This document shows, in pieces, positions 29,015 to 38,432 of a stretch of DNA of 64,000 nucleotides. This stretch comes from an uncultured Lachnospiraceae bacterium (GTDB lineage Bacteria > Bacillota > Clostridia > Lachnospirales > Lachnospiraceae). The DNA is taken from positions 1 to 64,000 of the forward strand of contig CANPIM010000003.1 in NCBI GenBank assembly GCA_947574135.1, given 5' to 3'. Under the pieces are notes generated by a model. The model ran no database searches. It was given only the letters and a program-made list of their open reading frames with translations, and was not told the DNA's origin. The stretch's first letter is position 1. Every line of letters starts with the position of its first letter. A program made the translations under genes and the position numbers.

Positions 29015-29768
29015 CTTTAAAATAGCGTTTGCCATGTATTCCAAGATTCCTATGCTGCGGGCAGACTGGAGTAAGGAAAATATGCGGTATGTCATGTGCT
29101 TCTTTCCCCTTGTGGGGGTCTGTACGGGGGCTTTGCAGCTGGGCTGGGGATATATGGCCCCCCGGCTCTGCCAGAATTTCCTTCTGCCGGCTGTGGGACA
29201 CGTGCTTATCCCGGTGCTGGTCACAGGCGGAATTCATCTGGACGGGCTTTTGGACACGGCCGACGCCCTGAGTTCCTATCAGCCTATGGAGCGGAAGCTG
29301 GAGATTCTCAAGGATTCCCACGCGGGAGCCTTTGCCATTATAGTGGGTATCTGCTACTTTCTCCTGTGTCTGGGGGTGTGGAGTGAGCTTGGCCCGGAGC
29401 AGCTGCCGGTGCTGGGGGTGGGCTATGTGCTGTCCCGGGCCTTGAGCGGCCTGGCCGTGGTAAGCTTTCCCTGTGCCAAAAATACCGGGCTGGTGGCTAT
29501 GTTTTCCGATGCAGCCCAAAAAGCCCGGGTGCGGGGCACCATGCTTGTATTTGTGGCTGTGTGCAGTGTGGGAGCCCTTGCCTTCAATAAGACCTATGGC
29601 CTGGCACTGCTTGTGGGAGCGGCCGTTAGCTTTTTGCATTATTATCATATGTCAAAAAAACAGTTTGGAGGCATTACCGGAGATCTGGCGGGATACTTTG
29701 TCCAGATCTGCGAGTTGCTCATGGCAATCTGCGTGCTGGCGGCTGCGCGGATAGGAGGAATGGGATGA
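28995..29768 (+). CDS. cobS: Adenosylcobinamide-GDP ribazoletransferase
   Basis: ALQLGWGYM, GGIHLDGLLDTADALSS, LKDSHAGAFAIIVGICYFLLCLGVWSEL, GGITGDLAGYFVQICELLM. Confidence 0.94.
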   Translation: MRQLWNSFKIAFAMYSKIPMLRADWSKENMRYVMCFFPLVGVCTGALQLGWGYMAPRLCQNFLLPAVGHVLIPVLVTGGIHLDGLLDTADALSSYQPMERKLEILKDSHAGAFAIIVGICYFLLCLGVWSELGPEQLPVLGVGYVLSRALSGLAVVSFPCAKNTGLVAMFSDAAQKARVRGTMLVFVAVCSVGALAFNKTYGLALLVGAAVSFLHYYHMSKKQFGGITGDLAGYFVQICELLMAICVLAAARIGGMG

Positions 29769-30169
29769 AGCTTATTATTGGAGGAGCCTTCCAGGGGAAA
29801 CAGGCATATGCCCGAAATATTTTTCCCATGGAAGAGGAGCAGATCATAGATGGGGCGGACTGTGGGAGAGAGGCGATTTTTACAGCAGGAATGGTGCTGC
29901 ATTTTCACGAATATATCCGGCGTTTTTTGGAGGAAGAGGCCTTTTTGCAGGAGCTGCCGGAAGCGCTTAGGAAAAGAAATCCCAAGGTGGTGCTGGTGAT
30001 CAATGAGCTGGGCTGTGGGGTAGTCCCCATGGATGCCTTTGACAGAAAATATCGGGAGAGAGCAGGGCGCGTTTGCTGTGCTCTGGCCAGGGAGGCGCAG
30101 GAGGTACACCGGGTGCTCTGCGGAATCGGCACTGTGATCAAAGAAGGGAAGGAAGAGAAAGGTGCTTAG
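29765..30169 (+). CDS. Short CobU-like paralog with degenerate P-loop
   Basis: MKLIIGGAFQGKQAYARNIF at the P-loop position, then VVLVINELGCGVVPMDAFDRKYRERAGRVCCALAREAQEVHRVLCGIGTVIK, similar to the CobU C-terminal half. Confidence 0.7.
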   Translation: MKLIIGGAFQGKQAYARNIFPMEEEQIIDGADCGREAIFTAGMVLHFHEYIRRFLEEEAFLQELPEALRKRNPKVVLVINELGCGVVPMDAFDRKYRERAGRVCCALAREAQEVHRVLCGIGTVIKEGKEEKGA

Positions 30170-30821
30170 GCTATACTTTATCCGGCATGGAAAGACCTTT
30201 GGAAATACCCTGGGGCGGTATATTGGAACAACGGACGAGCCGCTCTCTAAGGAGGGGCAGGAGATGCTAAGAAATGGGAGTTATCCCCGGGTGAGCGCGG
30301 TTTATTGCAGTCCTCTCCGGCGTTGTCTGGAGACGGCTGGTCTTATTTATCCCGACCTGTCGCCCCGGGTGGAGCCTCTTCTTCGGGAATGTGATTTCGG
30401 AGAGTTTGAGAACAGGAATTATCAGGAGCTTTCGGGAAATTCTGCCTATCAGGCCTGGGTGGACAGCAACGGACAGCTGCCCTTTCCCGGGGGAGAAAGC
30501 AGGGAGGCCTTTCGGAAGAGATGTGAAAAAGGCTTTCGCAGGGTATTGGCGGAGGTGGTCCGAAGTAGGCAGACCCTCCGGCAGAGGGAATCCAAAGGAG
30601 AGGAATCAAAAGACGTGAGTGTGGCTCTGATAGTCCATGGGGGGACGATTATGAGTATTCTGGAGGCTTTCGGAAATCCCAAAAGGGAATTTTACCACTG
30701 GCAGGTGGGAAATGGAGAGGGCTTTGGAGCGCTCCTGGAAGAGGAAGCATATGAAAAAAGAGATGAGGTAAGAGTATATGAGATTCACCCTATCAGCCCT
30801 TTTGCTGGGCTTTCTGTTTGA
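30162..30821 (+). CDS. cobC: Histidine phosphatase family protein (alpha-ribazole phosphatase-like)
   Basis: LRLYFIRHGKTFGNTLGRYIGTTDEPLSKEG; VYCSPLRRCLETAGLIYP; ALIVHGGTIMSILEAFG. Confidence 0.85.
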   Translation: MLRLYFIRHGKTFGNTLGRYIGTTDEPLSKEGQEMLRNGSYPRVSAVYCSPLRRCLETAGLIYPDLSPRVEPLLRECDFGEFENRNYQELSGNSAYQAWVDSNGQLPFPGGESREAFRKRCEKGFRRVLAEVVRSRQTLRQRESKGEESKDVSVALIVHGGTIMSILEAFGNPKREFYHWQVGNGEGFGALLEEEAYEKRDEVRVYEIHPISPFAGLSV

Positions 30822-31755
30822 TCTGGCCTTTGGGGATCCCCACGGGCTCTATCATCCGGTACAGGCCATAGGGAAGCTTATTACGGTTCTGGAAAGGCTT
30901 CTTCGCCGGCTCTTTCCAAAGACCAAAGGGGGAGAGCTGGCGGCAGGGGTTTTTCTGGTGCTTCTGGTTACCGGGATTTCCACGGCAGTGCCGGCTCTTT
31001 TGCTCTATGGAGCCGGTAAAATTCACAGGAGCCTCTCTTTTGCCCTCTGTACCCTGTTTTCCTATCAGATTCTGGCCACCCGCAGTCTCAGGGATGAGAG
31101 CATGAAGGTATACCGGCAGCTGGTAAAGGGGGATTTGCAGGAGGCCAGGAGAGCGGTGTCCATGATTGTGGGCCGGGACACAGAGAGCCTTGACGAGAAG
31201 GGGGTGGCCAAGGCAGCCATTGAGACGGTGGCGGAAAATACCTCTGACGGGGTTCTTGCGCCCCTTTTCTTTTTGATCCTGGGAGGTCCCGTACTGGGAT
31301 TTTTTTACAAATCCATCAACACCATGGATTCCATGGTGGGATATAAAAATGAGACTTATCTGTACTTTGGACGGGCGGCGGCCCGTCTGGACGACCTGGT
31401 AAACTATGTGCCTGCCCGTCTGTCGGCCCTTTTGATGATAGTAGCCACGCTGTTTACCTCCTTTCAGACAGGGAATGCCTGGAAAATTTACCGAAGAGAC
31501 AGACGGAATCACGCCAGTCCCAATTCCGCCCATACGGAGGCGGTTATGGCCGGTGCTTTGGGCCTTGAGTTGGCAGGAGATGCATTTTATTTTGGAAAAC
31601 GGTATGAAAAACCCACCATTGGTGATAGAATAAGAGAGGTGGAGCCAGAGGATATCCGCCGGGCCAATGTACTTTTGTATGTCACGGCTTTTTTAACCAT
31701 GAGCCTGGCTGTGCTGAGCTTTGTGGCCTGGGACCTTTGCCGGATATTTTTGTAG
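30778..31755 (+). CDS. cbiB: Adenosylcobinamide-phosphate synthase
   Basis: LLLGFLFDLAFGDPHGLYHPVQAIGKLITVLERLLR; VGRDTESLDEKGVAKAAIETVAENTSDGVLAPLFFL; RRDRRNHASPNSAHTEAVMAGAL. Confidence 0.96.
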   Translation: MRFTLSALLLGFLFDLAFGDPHGLYHPVQAIGKLITVLERLLRRLFPKTKGGELAAGVFLVLLVTGISTAVPALLLYGAGKIHRSLSFALCTLFSYQILATRSLRDESMKVYRQLVKGDLQEARRAVSMIVGRDTESLDEKGVAKAAIETVAENTSDGVLAPLFFLILGGPVLGFFYKSINTMDSMVGYKNETYLYFGRAAARLDDLVNYVPARLSALLMIVATLFTSFQTGNAWKIYRRDRRNHASPNSAHTEAVMAGALGLELAGDAFYFGKRYEKPTIGDRIREVEPEDIRRANVLLYVTAFLTMSLAVLSFVAWDLCRIFL

Positions 31756-31795
31756 GCAGCTTAGGGGGGCAGAAAAAAGGAAAAGAGGAAGAAAG

Positions 31796-32320
31796 ATGAA
31801 ACAGGGTTTGCTGCATATTTACTGTGGGGACGGAAAGGGAAAGTCCACGGCAGCTGTGGGGCTTGCGGTTCGCGCCCTTGGCAGCGGGATGAAGGTATTA
31901 TTCTGCCAATGCATGAAAAACGGCACCTCCGGCGAGGTGGCCATGCTGAAAAAGCTGGGCGCCACCTATTGCTGCTGTGAGAAAGCATTTGGATTTTTCT
32001 GGAACATGAATGAGGAGGAGAAAAAGCAGGCGGCCTGCGCCTACACCGGCCTCCTTCAGGAGGTGACAGACAGAGCCTTGAGGGAAGGTGTGGATCTTTT
32101 GGTTATTGACGAATTTATGAGCGCCTACAATCATAGCCTTTTAGACAGGGAGGCGGCATTAGAATTTCTGAAAAATCGGCCCGCAAAGCTGGAGGTGGTG
32201 CTAACCGGGCGGGACCCGGCTTCGGAGCTTTTGGAGCTGGCGGACTATGTATCGGAGATTCGGAAGGTCAAGCATCCCTTTGACCAGGGAATTCCTGCCC
32301 GAAAAGGCATTGAGCTGTAG
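31796..32320 (+). CDS. cobO: Cob(I)yrinic acid a,c-diamide adenosyltransferase
   Basis: MKQGLLHIYCGDGKGKSTAAVGLAVRALGSGMKVLFCQCMK; LLVIDEFMSAYNHSLLD; VLTGRDPASELLELADYVSEIRKVKHPFDQGIPARKGIEL. Confidence 0.94.
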   Translation: MKQGLLHIYCGDGKGKSTAAVGLAVRALGSGMKVLFCQCMKNGTSGEVAMLKKLGATYCCCEKAFGFFWNMNEEEKKQAACAYTGLLQEVTDRALREGVDLLVIDEFMSAYNHSLLDREAALEFLKNRPAKLEVVLTGRDPASELLELADYVSEIRKVKHPFDQGIPARKGIEL

Positions 32321-32355
32321 CTTAAAGAACTGGAGACAGAAAAGGAGAATAACAG

Positions 32356-33213
32356 GTGGAACGGATTGCAGTGATAACGGACAGCAACAGTGGACTTCGT
32401 CAGGAGCAGGCAAGGGAATATGGGATACACATTCTGCCCCTGATTTTTGAGGTGGGAGGGAAGGAGTATGAGGAAGGGGTCTCTCTCACGGAGGAGCGAT
32501 TTTTTGGCGCGCTGGAGGCAGGAGAGGAGGTAAGCACCTCTCAGCCCTCCATTGCGCAGCTGATGGAGCTGTGGGACGGCCTTCTGGAGAGCTATGAGAA
32601 GATCCTACACATTCCCATGACACGGGCCTTAAGCGGCAGCTATGAAACGGCGGCGGGTCTCAGTCAGGAATATGAGGGGCGGGTGCTGGTGGTGGATGGC
32701 CGGCGCATTTCCGCAACCCTGGAAAATATGGTGATTCATGCAGCCCGGCTGGTACAGGAGGGATGGTCGGCGGAGGATATCCGGGAGCATTTGGAAAAAA
32801 TTTCTCTGGATGCATCTATTTACATAACCGTGGATTCTCTTCGGTATCTGAAAAAAGGCGGCCGCATTAGCGGTGTGGAGGCCATGGCCGGGGAGATTCT
32901 TAATATCCGGCCTGTGATCCAGATCAAGGGCGGCCTTTTGGAGGTACATAGCAAGGTGCGGGGCCGGAAAAAGGCCAAGGCCGCCATGGAGGAGCTGCTT
33001 AAGGAGGACTGGGAGCGGCTTGCGGCTGCGCACGGGGAGGAGCGTCTGCATTTGGCGGTGGGGCATGCCAATGCCCTTGCAGAGGCCGAAGAGTGGAGGG
33101 AGGAGTTAAAGCAGCATTTTCCGGGAAAGGAAATCAAGTTGGTAAAGCTGCCCATGAGCATTTGCTGCCATGTAGGTCCCGGCACCATAGGAGTGGCGGT
33201 GGACGCGGAGTAA
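32356..33213 (+). CDS. DegV family (fatty acid-binding) protein
   Basis: IAVITDSNSGLRQEQAREYGIHILPLIFEVGGKEY; STSQPSIAQLMEL; SLRYLKKGGRISG; GPGTIGVAV. GTG start. Confidence 0.93.
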   Translation: MERIAVITDSNSGLRQEQAREYGIHILPLIFEVGGKEYEEGVSLTEERFFGALEAGEEVSTSQPSIAQLMELWDGLLESYEKILHIPMTRALSGSYETAAGLSQEYEGRVLVVDGRRISATLENMVIHAARLVQEGWSAEDIREHLEKISLDASIYITVDSLRYLKKGGRISGVEAMAGEILNIRPVIQIKGGLLEVHSKVRGRKKAKAAMEELLKEDWERLAAAHGEERLHLAVGHANALAEAEEWREELKQHFPGKEIKLVKLPMSICCHVGPGTIGVAVDAE

Positions 33214-33350
33214 AAAATTTCCAAAAAAAATTTTAACAGCAAATTTTGAACAAAAAATTCCAGAAGAAACCTCTGGACATTTTGCCAAAAGGGAGTTATG
33301 ATAGGAAAGGTTGAGGGCAGAGATGTATCAGGAATCAGGAGGAGATAACT

Positions 33351-33917
33351 TTGAGGAAGAAATCGCATATTTCCCTGGCAAAGTATATTGTGGAGGATAT
33401 GCAGATACCGGCTATGGAGGAGCATCGGAAGGCTTTTTATCTGGGAAGCATTTTACCGGATTGTGTACCTTCCTTTCTGACCACCAAGCATGAATTTGAC
33501 CAGACCTTTCATTTGGTAAAGAATCGGATATCTGGCCTTTTGGAGGATGATAAAGGGTTGGAGGAGCACGCCCGGGTGTTTATGCGGAGGCTTGGGGAGG
33601 TGCTTCATTATCTGGCAGACTATTTTACATTTCCCCACAATAAGATTTATCCGGGGAATATTAAGGACCATTGCTATTATGAGAAGGAGCTGAAATTTAA
33701 GCTTCGGGAATATGTGAGCAGTGGGGAGATCCTTCAGGAGCCCATAGAGATGCCGGGACTCTGGACCAAGGAGGCTGTTTTCCAGTTTATTGAGAATGCT
33801 CACGCGGAATATCTTCGGATGAAGCATTCCGTGGAGGAGGACTGCATGTATATTGTGCGGATCTGCCACCAGGTGGTACAGGCCATTCTGCAGATTCGAG
33901 AGCCGCAGGCTGCATAG
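33351..33917 (+). CDS. Zinc-dependent phospholipase C family protein
   Basis: SHISLAKYIVEDM, HRKAFYLGSILPDCVPSF, LGEVLHYLADYFTFPHN; TTG start after GGAGA. Confidence 0.75.
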   Translation: MRKKSHISLAKYIVEDMQIPAMEEHRKAFYLGSILPDCVPSFLTTKHEFDQTFHLVKNRISGLLEDDKGLEEHARVFMRRLGEVLHYLADYFTFPHNKIYPGNIKDHCYYEKELKFKLREYVSSGEILQEPIEMPGLWTKEAVFQFIENAHAEYLRMKHSVEEDCMYIVRICHQVVQAILQIREPQAA

Positions 33918-33927
33918 AGAATAGAAA

Positions 33928-33970
33928 AAGGGTATGACAGACAACCGTTCGTCGGTTCTGCCATACCCTT
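33928..33970. terminator. Bidirectional intrinsic terminator between convergent genes
   Basis: AAGGGTATG..AACCG-ttcgt-CGGTT..CATACCCTT flanked by A- and T-rich tracts. Confidence 0.75.
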
Positions 33971-34053
33971 ATTTTTCTTTTACAGGAAATTGTGTCCTGT
34001 ACAGGAAAAGTCCTCCAGGGAGGGGATGCGCTGCGCAACTGCGCTCCGCCTGC

Positions 34054-35424
34054 CTACTTCAGAATGGAGCTGGGCACATAGCCCTCCACCCGCTTTCCGT
34101 CCTGTTCAAAGGAGATCTTGGTCCATTTTGCCCCGTCCTCACCGGTTACCTCTTTGATAATGCTGACCTTGGTGCCATTGGAGAGGGTGGTGCGCACATC
34201 TGCGTAGGGAGAGGCATAGCTTCGCACCTGGGCCACGCCGCCGCCGGAGCTGGGAGGGGTGGGATTGGAGGGGGTGGTGGTAGTGCCGCCGCCGGATCCC
34301 CCCAGATTCAGGAGATCACTGCGAATATAGCCCTCCATGGTCGTGCCGTTTAAGGTATAGGAAATCTTGTACCATTTCTTTCCGTCATCCCCGGTTTTTT
34401 CAGAAATTAAAGTAACCACCGTACCGGCGGAGAGCTTGCTGCGCACATCCCCATTGGGAGAGGCGTAGGATCGGATATTGGCTACAGTGGGTATCACTGT
34501 GGCCGTGCCGTTGACGGGGGTGGGTGCGCCGGGAACCGTGCCCGGGGTGGTGGTTACCGTAGGGTCGGGTCCTGTGGGGCTTGTCCCGTCAGCCAGCAGA
34601 TCTCCCCGGATATAGCCTTCTCCGGAGACACCGTTGCTGTTGTAGGATACCTTATACCAGGTCCGCCCGTCGGTTTGTCCTGTGGCGGACTTGATCACGG
34701 TTACATTGGTTCCCCGTACCAGACGAGCACGAACATCCCCGTTGGTGGAGGCATAGGTCCGCACCAGAGCCACGTTGGTGTTGATATACTTGGAGGCTCC
34801 GGAAGCCGTGGATCCTGTGTTGGTGGTCGTGGTGGTCACGGTGGATCCCGCAGGGGCCGCTGTAAGCAGATCGCTGCGGATATAGCCCTCCTTGGCGGAG
34901 CCGTTTTCCTGATAGGAAACCTTGGACCATTTCCGTCCGTCGTCAGCCGCCTGCTCGTTTACCAGGGTTACCACGGTGCCCTTAAAAAGCCGCGTGAGAA
35001 TTTCCGCCTTGGTGGAAGGATAGGAGCGCACAATGGCAGCATTGGGCACAATGCTCTTTAAGGAGCTGTTCGTGGAGCCCCCGGGGCTGGCCGTGGAACC
35101 GGTGGAACCGGCTACATTGACCAGATCCGCCCGCACATAGCCTTCCTTGGCATCCCCGCCATAGGCAAAGTATACGTTATACCATTTCATGCCATCCGTC
35201 CCGGTGGTTTCCGAGAGAATGGTGACCTTACTGCCCTGGCTCAGCTTGCACACCACAGAAGAGCCGGTGGAGGCCTGGCTGCGCACGTTGAGAATTCTAT
35301 TTTTTACCGTCCCGGTGGAACGGGCCGCAAAGCTTATGGAAGCAGAAAACAGAGTCCAGACGCAGCTGCATGCCAAAACCAGACACAGCAGGCGCCGGAT
35401 ATGGTTTGTCTTAGATATGTTCAT
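34054..35424 (-). CDS. Secreted protein with about five SH3b repeats
   Basis: Signal peptide (LLCLVLACSCVWTLFSASISFAA) and repeated NVRS/VRSYASxxxDVRxxLxxGTxVxxIxExxGxDGxKWxKIxY...GYIRSDLL modules. Confidence 0.88.
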   Translation of the reverse strand: MNISKTNHIRRLLCLVLACSCVWTLFSASISFAARSTGTVKNRILNVRSQASTGSSVVCKLSQGSKVTILSETTGTDGMKWYNVYFAYGGDAKEGYVRADLVNVAGSTGSTASPGGSTNSSLKSIVPNAAIVRSYPSTKAEILTRLFKGTVVTLVNEQAADDGRKWSKVSYQENGSAKEGYIRSDLLTAAPAGSTVTTTTTNTGSTASGASKYINTNVALVRTYASTNGDVRARLVRGTNVTVIKSATGQTDGRTWYKVSYNSNGVSGEGYIRGDLLADGTSPTGPDPTVTTTPGTVPGAPTPVNGTATVIPTVANIRSYASPNGDVRSKLSAGTVVTLISEKTGDDGKKWYKISYTLNGTTMEGYIRSDLLNLGGSGGGTTTTPSNPTPPSSGGGVAQVRSYASPYADVRTTLSNGTKVSIIKEVTGEDGAKWTKISFEQDGKRVEGYVPSSILK

Positions 35425-35602
35425 TCAAAATCCCCCCTTGTACAATCACGGCTCCCCAAAAAAGAGCCGCGTAAAACGTCTATATGCAAATAGTATAGAC
35501 ATTGTGAGAGGAAAAAGCAAGTAAGGGGTAAAAATCCTAAGAAAGTTTTAAAAAATTTGTCAATTTTTCACTGTCTTTCCTCACTGCTTTTGCTCCCGGG
35601 CT

Positions 35603-37339
35603 CTACAGCTGCCGAAGGCCGGTGATATCCGAATCGATAACCAGGGAATAGTTGGTGTAGTATACCACAAAGCCGGGCTTGCTTCCCCCGGGCTTTTTCA
35701 CGTTTTTCCGCTGGAGATAATCCACCTCCACCTTTTCGCTGTCCCGGTTTTTGGAGTAGTAGGCGGCCAGCCGTCCCGCCTCCTCAAAGGTTCGATCCGG
35801 AAGCTCCTGGCCCTCGGTCTTGACAATCACATGGGAGCCGGGAACGCCCTTGGCATGGAACCACCAGTCCTGCCCGGTGGCCAGGCGGAAGGTAAGTTCC
35901 TCATTCTGGAAATTATTCTTTCCCACGTACATATGAAAGCCGTCGCTGGAGAGATAGTGGAAGGGACGGGAGGTAATCTTGGGCTTTTTGCCATCCCCCC
36001 GGCGCTTCCGGATATAGCCGTATTCCACAAGCTCCTCCCGTATCTGGACCAGATCCTCCTCGAGAACCGCAATATCCAGGGCTGTGCGGATGGATTCCAG
36101 GTGCTGGATTTCCTCCTGGGTTTCCGCAAGAAGCTTGGTGACAGCCTCGTAGGTGCGTTTTAGCTTGTTATATCGCTCAAAATATTTCTGCGCATTCTCC
36201 TGGGGACTTAGCAGGGGATTCAGAGGAATGGTGATTTCCGTATTCGTGTAATAATTCAGGGCTGTCAGGCTTTTGCTTCCCGGCTCCAGCTGGTAGCCAT
36301 AGGTGTTGAGAAGCTCCCCGTAAACCTTGTATTTGTCCCGTTTTTCCGTGTCCGTAAGCTGCCGGTACTGGAGATCGTATTTTTTTTGATTCCGCTCCAG
36401 GGCTGTCTGGACGATCCGCCGCAGATCCGCAGATTTCTGCCGGATGCGGGTTATGGCATTTTTGGAGGCATAATAGGTCTCCAGAAGGGCGGAGACACTT
36501 TGAAAGGATTGGCTTTCCAGCTCCTGATACAGGGAGAGGGGAAGGCAGGCAAACTCTAAGGGCTCCTTTCCCTGGTAGACAATCCGGGGGGAAAATTGTC
36601 CCAGCTTAATATCCAGCAGCATGCCCTCCAGGGCATGGCCCAGACGTTGCTTCTCCTCTCCCTCCAGGGAAACCGCGGATCGATCCGAATCTATTCCCGC
36701 CCGAAAGCAAAGCTCCTCGGCCATAAGGGGAGAGAACCCGGTGAGAGTGGTATAGACGGCCTTGGAAAGCTTAAGAGCCTTTTTGGAAATGGCCGATAGC
36801 ATCTCTTCCTGCAGGGCCGTAAGGGGGTTAAGCTTCTCCTGGGTTTCTGCAATAAAGTAGGGCCGGCCGGGCAATACCTCCCGCACAGAACTGACGGCGG
36901 AGGAGACATGCTTGATGCTGTCCAGGATCATGCCCTCCTCATTGCAGAAAATGAGATTGCTGTGCTTTCCCATAAGCTCCACAATGAGAACCTTTTTGCA
37001 CAGATCTCCCAGCTCATTGAGGTGCTCAATCTCCAGATGAAGAATGCGCTCCAGGGAGGGCTGGGTCACAGAGAGAATCCGCCCGCCTCCTATATGCTTG
37101 CGAAGGAGCATACAAAAATTGGGGGCCGTCATGGGGCTGGGTTTATTTTTCTCTGTGAGATAGGCCAGAGGAAGGCTGGCGCTGGCCGAGAGAAGCAGCC
37201 GGTATTGTCCGCCTGTGTTTTTAACGGTCAGCAAAAGCTCGTCGGCCTCCGGCTGTGCGATTTTTGTGATCCGCCCGCCGGTGAGAGCCTGGGACAGCTC
37301 CTCTTTCAGGGCGGCTATGGTGATTCCGTCGAAGGACAT
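35603..37339 (-). CDS. rqcH: Rqc2 homolog RqcH / NFACT (FbpA-like) protein
   Basis: MSFDGITIAALKEELSQALTGGRITKIAQPEADELLLTVK; LIVELMGKHSNLIFCNEEGMILDSIKHV; DWWFHAKGVPGSHVIVKTEG. Confidence 0.93.
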   Translation of the reverse strand: MSFDGITIAALKEELSQALTGGRITKIAQPEADELLLTVKNTGGQYRLLLSASASLPLAYLTEKNKPSPMTAPNFCMLLRKHIGGGRILSVTQPSLERILHLEIEHLNELGDLCKKVLIVELMGKHSNLIFCNEEGMILDSIKHVSSAVSSVREVLPGRPYFIAETQEKLNPLTALQEEMLSAISKKALKLSKAVYTTLTGFSPLMAEELCFRAGIDSDRSAVSLEGEEKQRLGHALEGMLLDIKLGQFSPRIVYQGKEPLEFACLPLSLYQELESQSFQSVSALLETYYASKNAITRIRQKSADLRRIVQTALERNQKKYDLQYRQLTDTEKRDKYKVYGELLNTYGYQLEPGSKSLTALNYYTNTEITIPLNPLLSPQENAQKYFERYNKLKRTYEAVTKLLAETQEEIQHLESIRTALDIAVLEEDLVQIREELVEYGYIRKRRGDGKKPKITSRPFHYLSSDGFHMYVGKNNFQNEELTFRLATGQDWWFHAKGVPGSHVIVKTEGQELPDRTFEEAGRLAAYYSKNRDSEKVEVDYLQRKNVKKPGGSKPGFVVYYTNYSLVIDSDITGLRQL

Positions 37340-37456
37340 GTTTGGGACCTCCTTAAATTATAGTAATGAGTAGAATGTGCGCCGGACGCGGTTCTGAGGG
37401 GATACTTTTGCAGCAGTTTAACAGTTTAGTGGCATAAAACATCCCTTCAAGTATAC

Positions 37457-37485
37457 TTGACGCCACCTGAAATTTCAAGTATAAT
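37457..37485 (+). promoter_or_regulatory. Putative sigma-A promoter upstream of yicC
   Basis: TTGACG, 17-nt spacer, TATAAT. Confidence 0.7.
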
Positions 37486-37541
37486 ATAATTAATTATGTT
37501 CACATATAGAGCAACCACAGAGAAACGAGAGACAAATAACC

Positions 37542-38420
37542 ATGGTTAAGAGTATGACAGGGTTTGGCAGATGTGAGGTGTCCGAGGGGGAGCGGCGGAT
37601 CACCGTGGAGATGAAATCTGTCAACCACAGATATTTGGACATGAATGTAAAAATGCCCAAGAAGCTGAATTTTTTTGAGTCCGCAGTCCGCAGCTTTTTA
37701 AAGAATTCCCTCCAAAGGGGAAAGGTGGATGTGTTTATCACTTATGAGGATCTGACGGAGAGCAATCTGACCCTGCACTATAACAGGGCCGTTGCGGCGG
37801 AATATTGGCAGTATCTCAATCAGATGGCCCAGGAGTTTGGCATTGCCAATGATGTGCAGGCAGGGGGACTTTCCCGGTATCCGGAAGTTTTGGTGATGGA
37901 GGAGCAGCAGGTAGACGAAAAGGAGCTTTGGCAGCTTTTGGAGCGGGCCCTGCAGGGAGCCTGCGAGCAGTTTGTCAAGACCCGCACCACGGAGGGAGAG
38001 AGCCTGAAGCGGGATCTGCTTTTAAAGCTTGATGAGATGGCTGTCCATGTGGATTTTATTGAGGAGAGAGCGCCTCAGATTTTGGCAGAGTACAGGCAGA
38101 AGCTGGAGAATAAGGTCCAGGAGCTTTTAAAGGATGCCCAGATAGAGGAGAGCCGTCTGGCGGCGGAGGTGATTCTCTATGCAGATAAGATCTGCGTGGA
38201 TGAGGAGACCGTGCGCCTGCGCAGTCATATGGAGCATACCAGGGCTACCTTAGCCGGAGAGGACAGTGTGGGTCGCAAGCTTGACTTTATTGCCCAGGAG
38301 ATGAACCGGGAAGCCAACACCATTTTGTCCAAGGCCAATGATCTGGAGATTTCCAACCATGCCATTGAATTGAAAACAGGCATAGAAAAAATCCGAGAGC
38401 AGATTCAAAATATCGAATAA
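37542..38420 (+). CDS. yicC: YicC family endoribonuclease-like protein
   Basis: MVKSMTGFGRCEVSEGERRITVEMKSVNHRYLDMNVKMP; FIAQEMNREANTILSKANDLEISNHAIELKTGIEKIREQIQNIE. Confidence 0.95.
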   Translation: MVKSMTGFGRCEVSEGERRITVEMKSVNHRYLDMNVKMPKKLNFFESAVRSFLKNSLQRGKVDVFITYEDLTESNLTLHYNRAVAAEYWQYLNQMAQEFGIANDVQAGGLSRYPEVLVMEEQQVDEKELWQLLERALQGACEQFVKTRTTEGESLKRDLLLKLDEMAVHVDFIEERAPQILAEYRQKLENKVQELLKDAQIEESRLAAEVILYADKICVDEETVRLRSHMEHTRATLAGEDSVGRKLDFIAQEMNREANTILSKANDLEISNHAIELKTGIEKIREQIQNIE

Positions 38421-38432
38421 GGGGAATGCTAT

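Noticed and set aside
34021-34055. Possible fourth copy of the palindromic element (gcgctgcgcaactgcgc)
   Set aside because: Only about 10 nt match the reverse complement of the element and the hairpin core is absent.
37376-37400. gtgcgccgga resembling the element's left arm
   Set aside because: Match limited to about 8 nt with no downstream agaagggacttta core.
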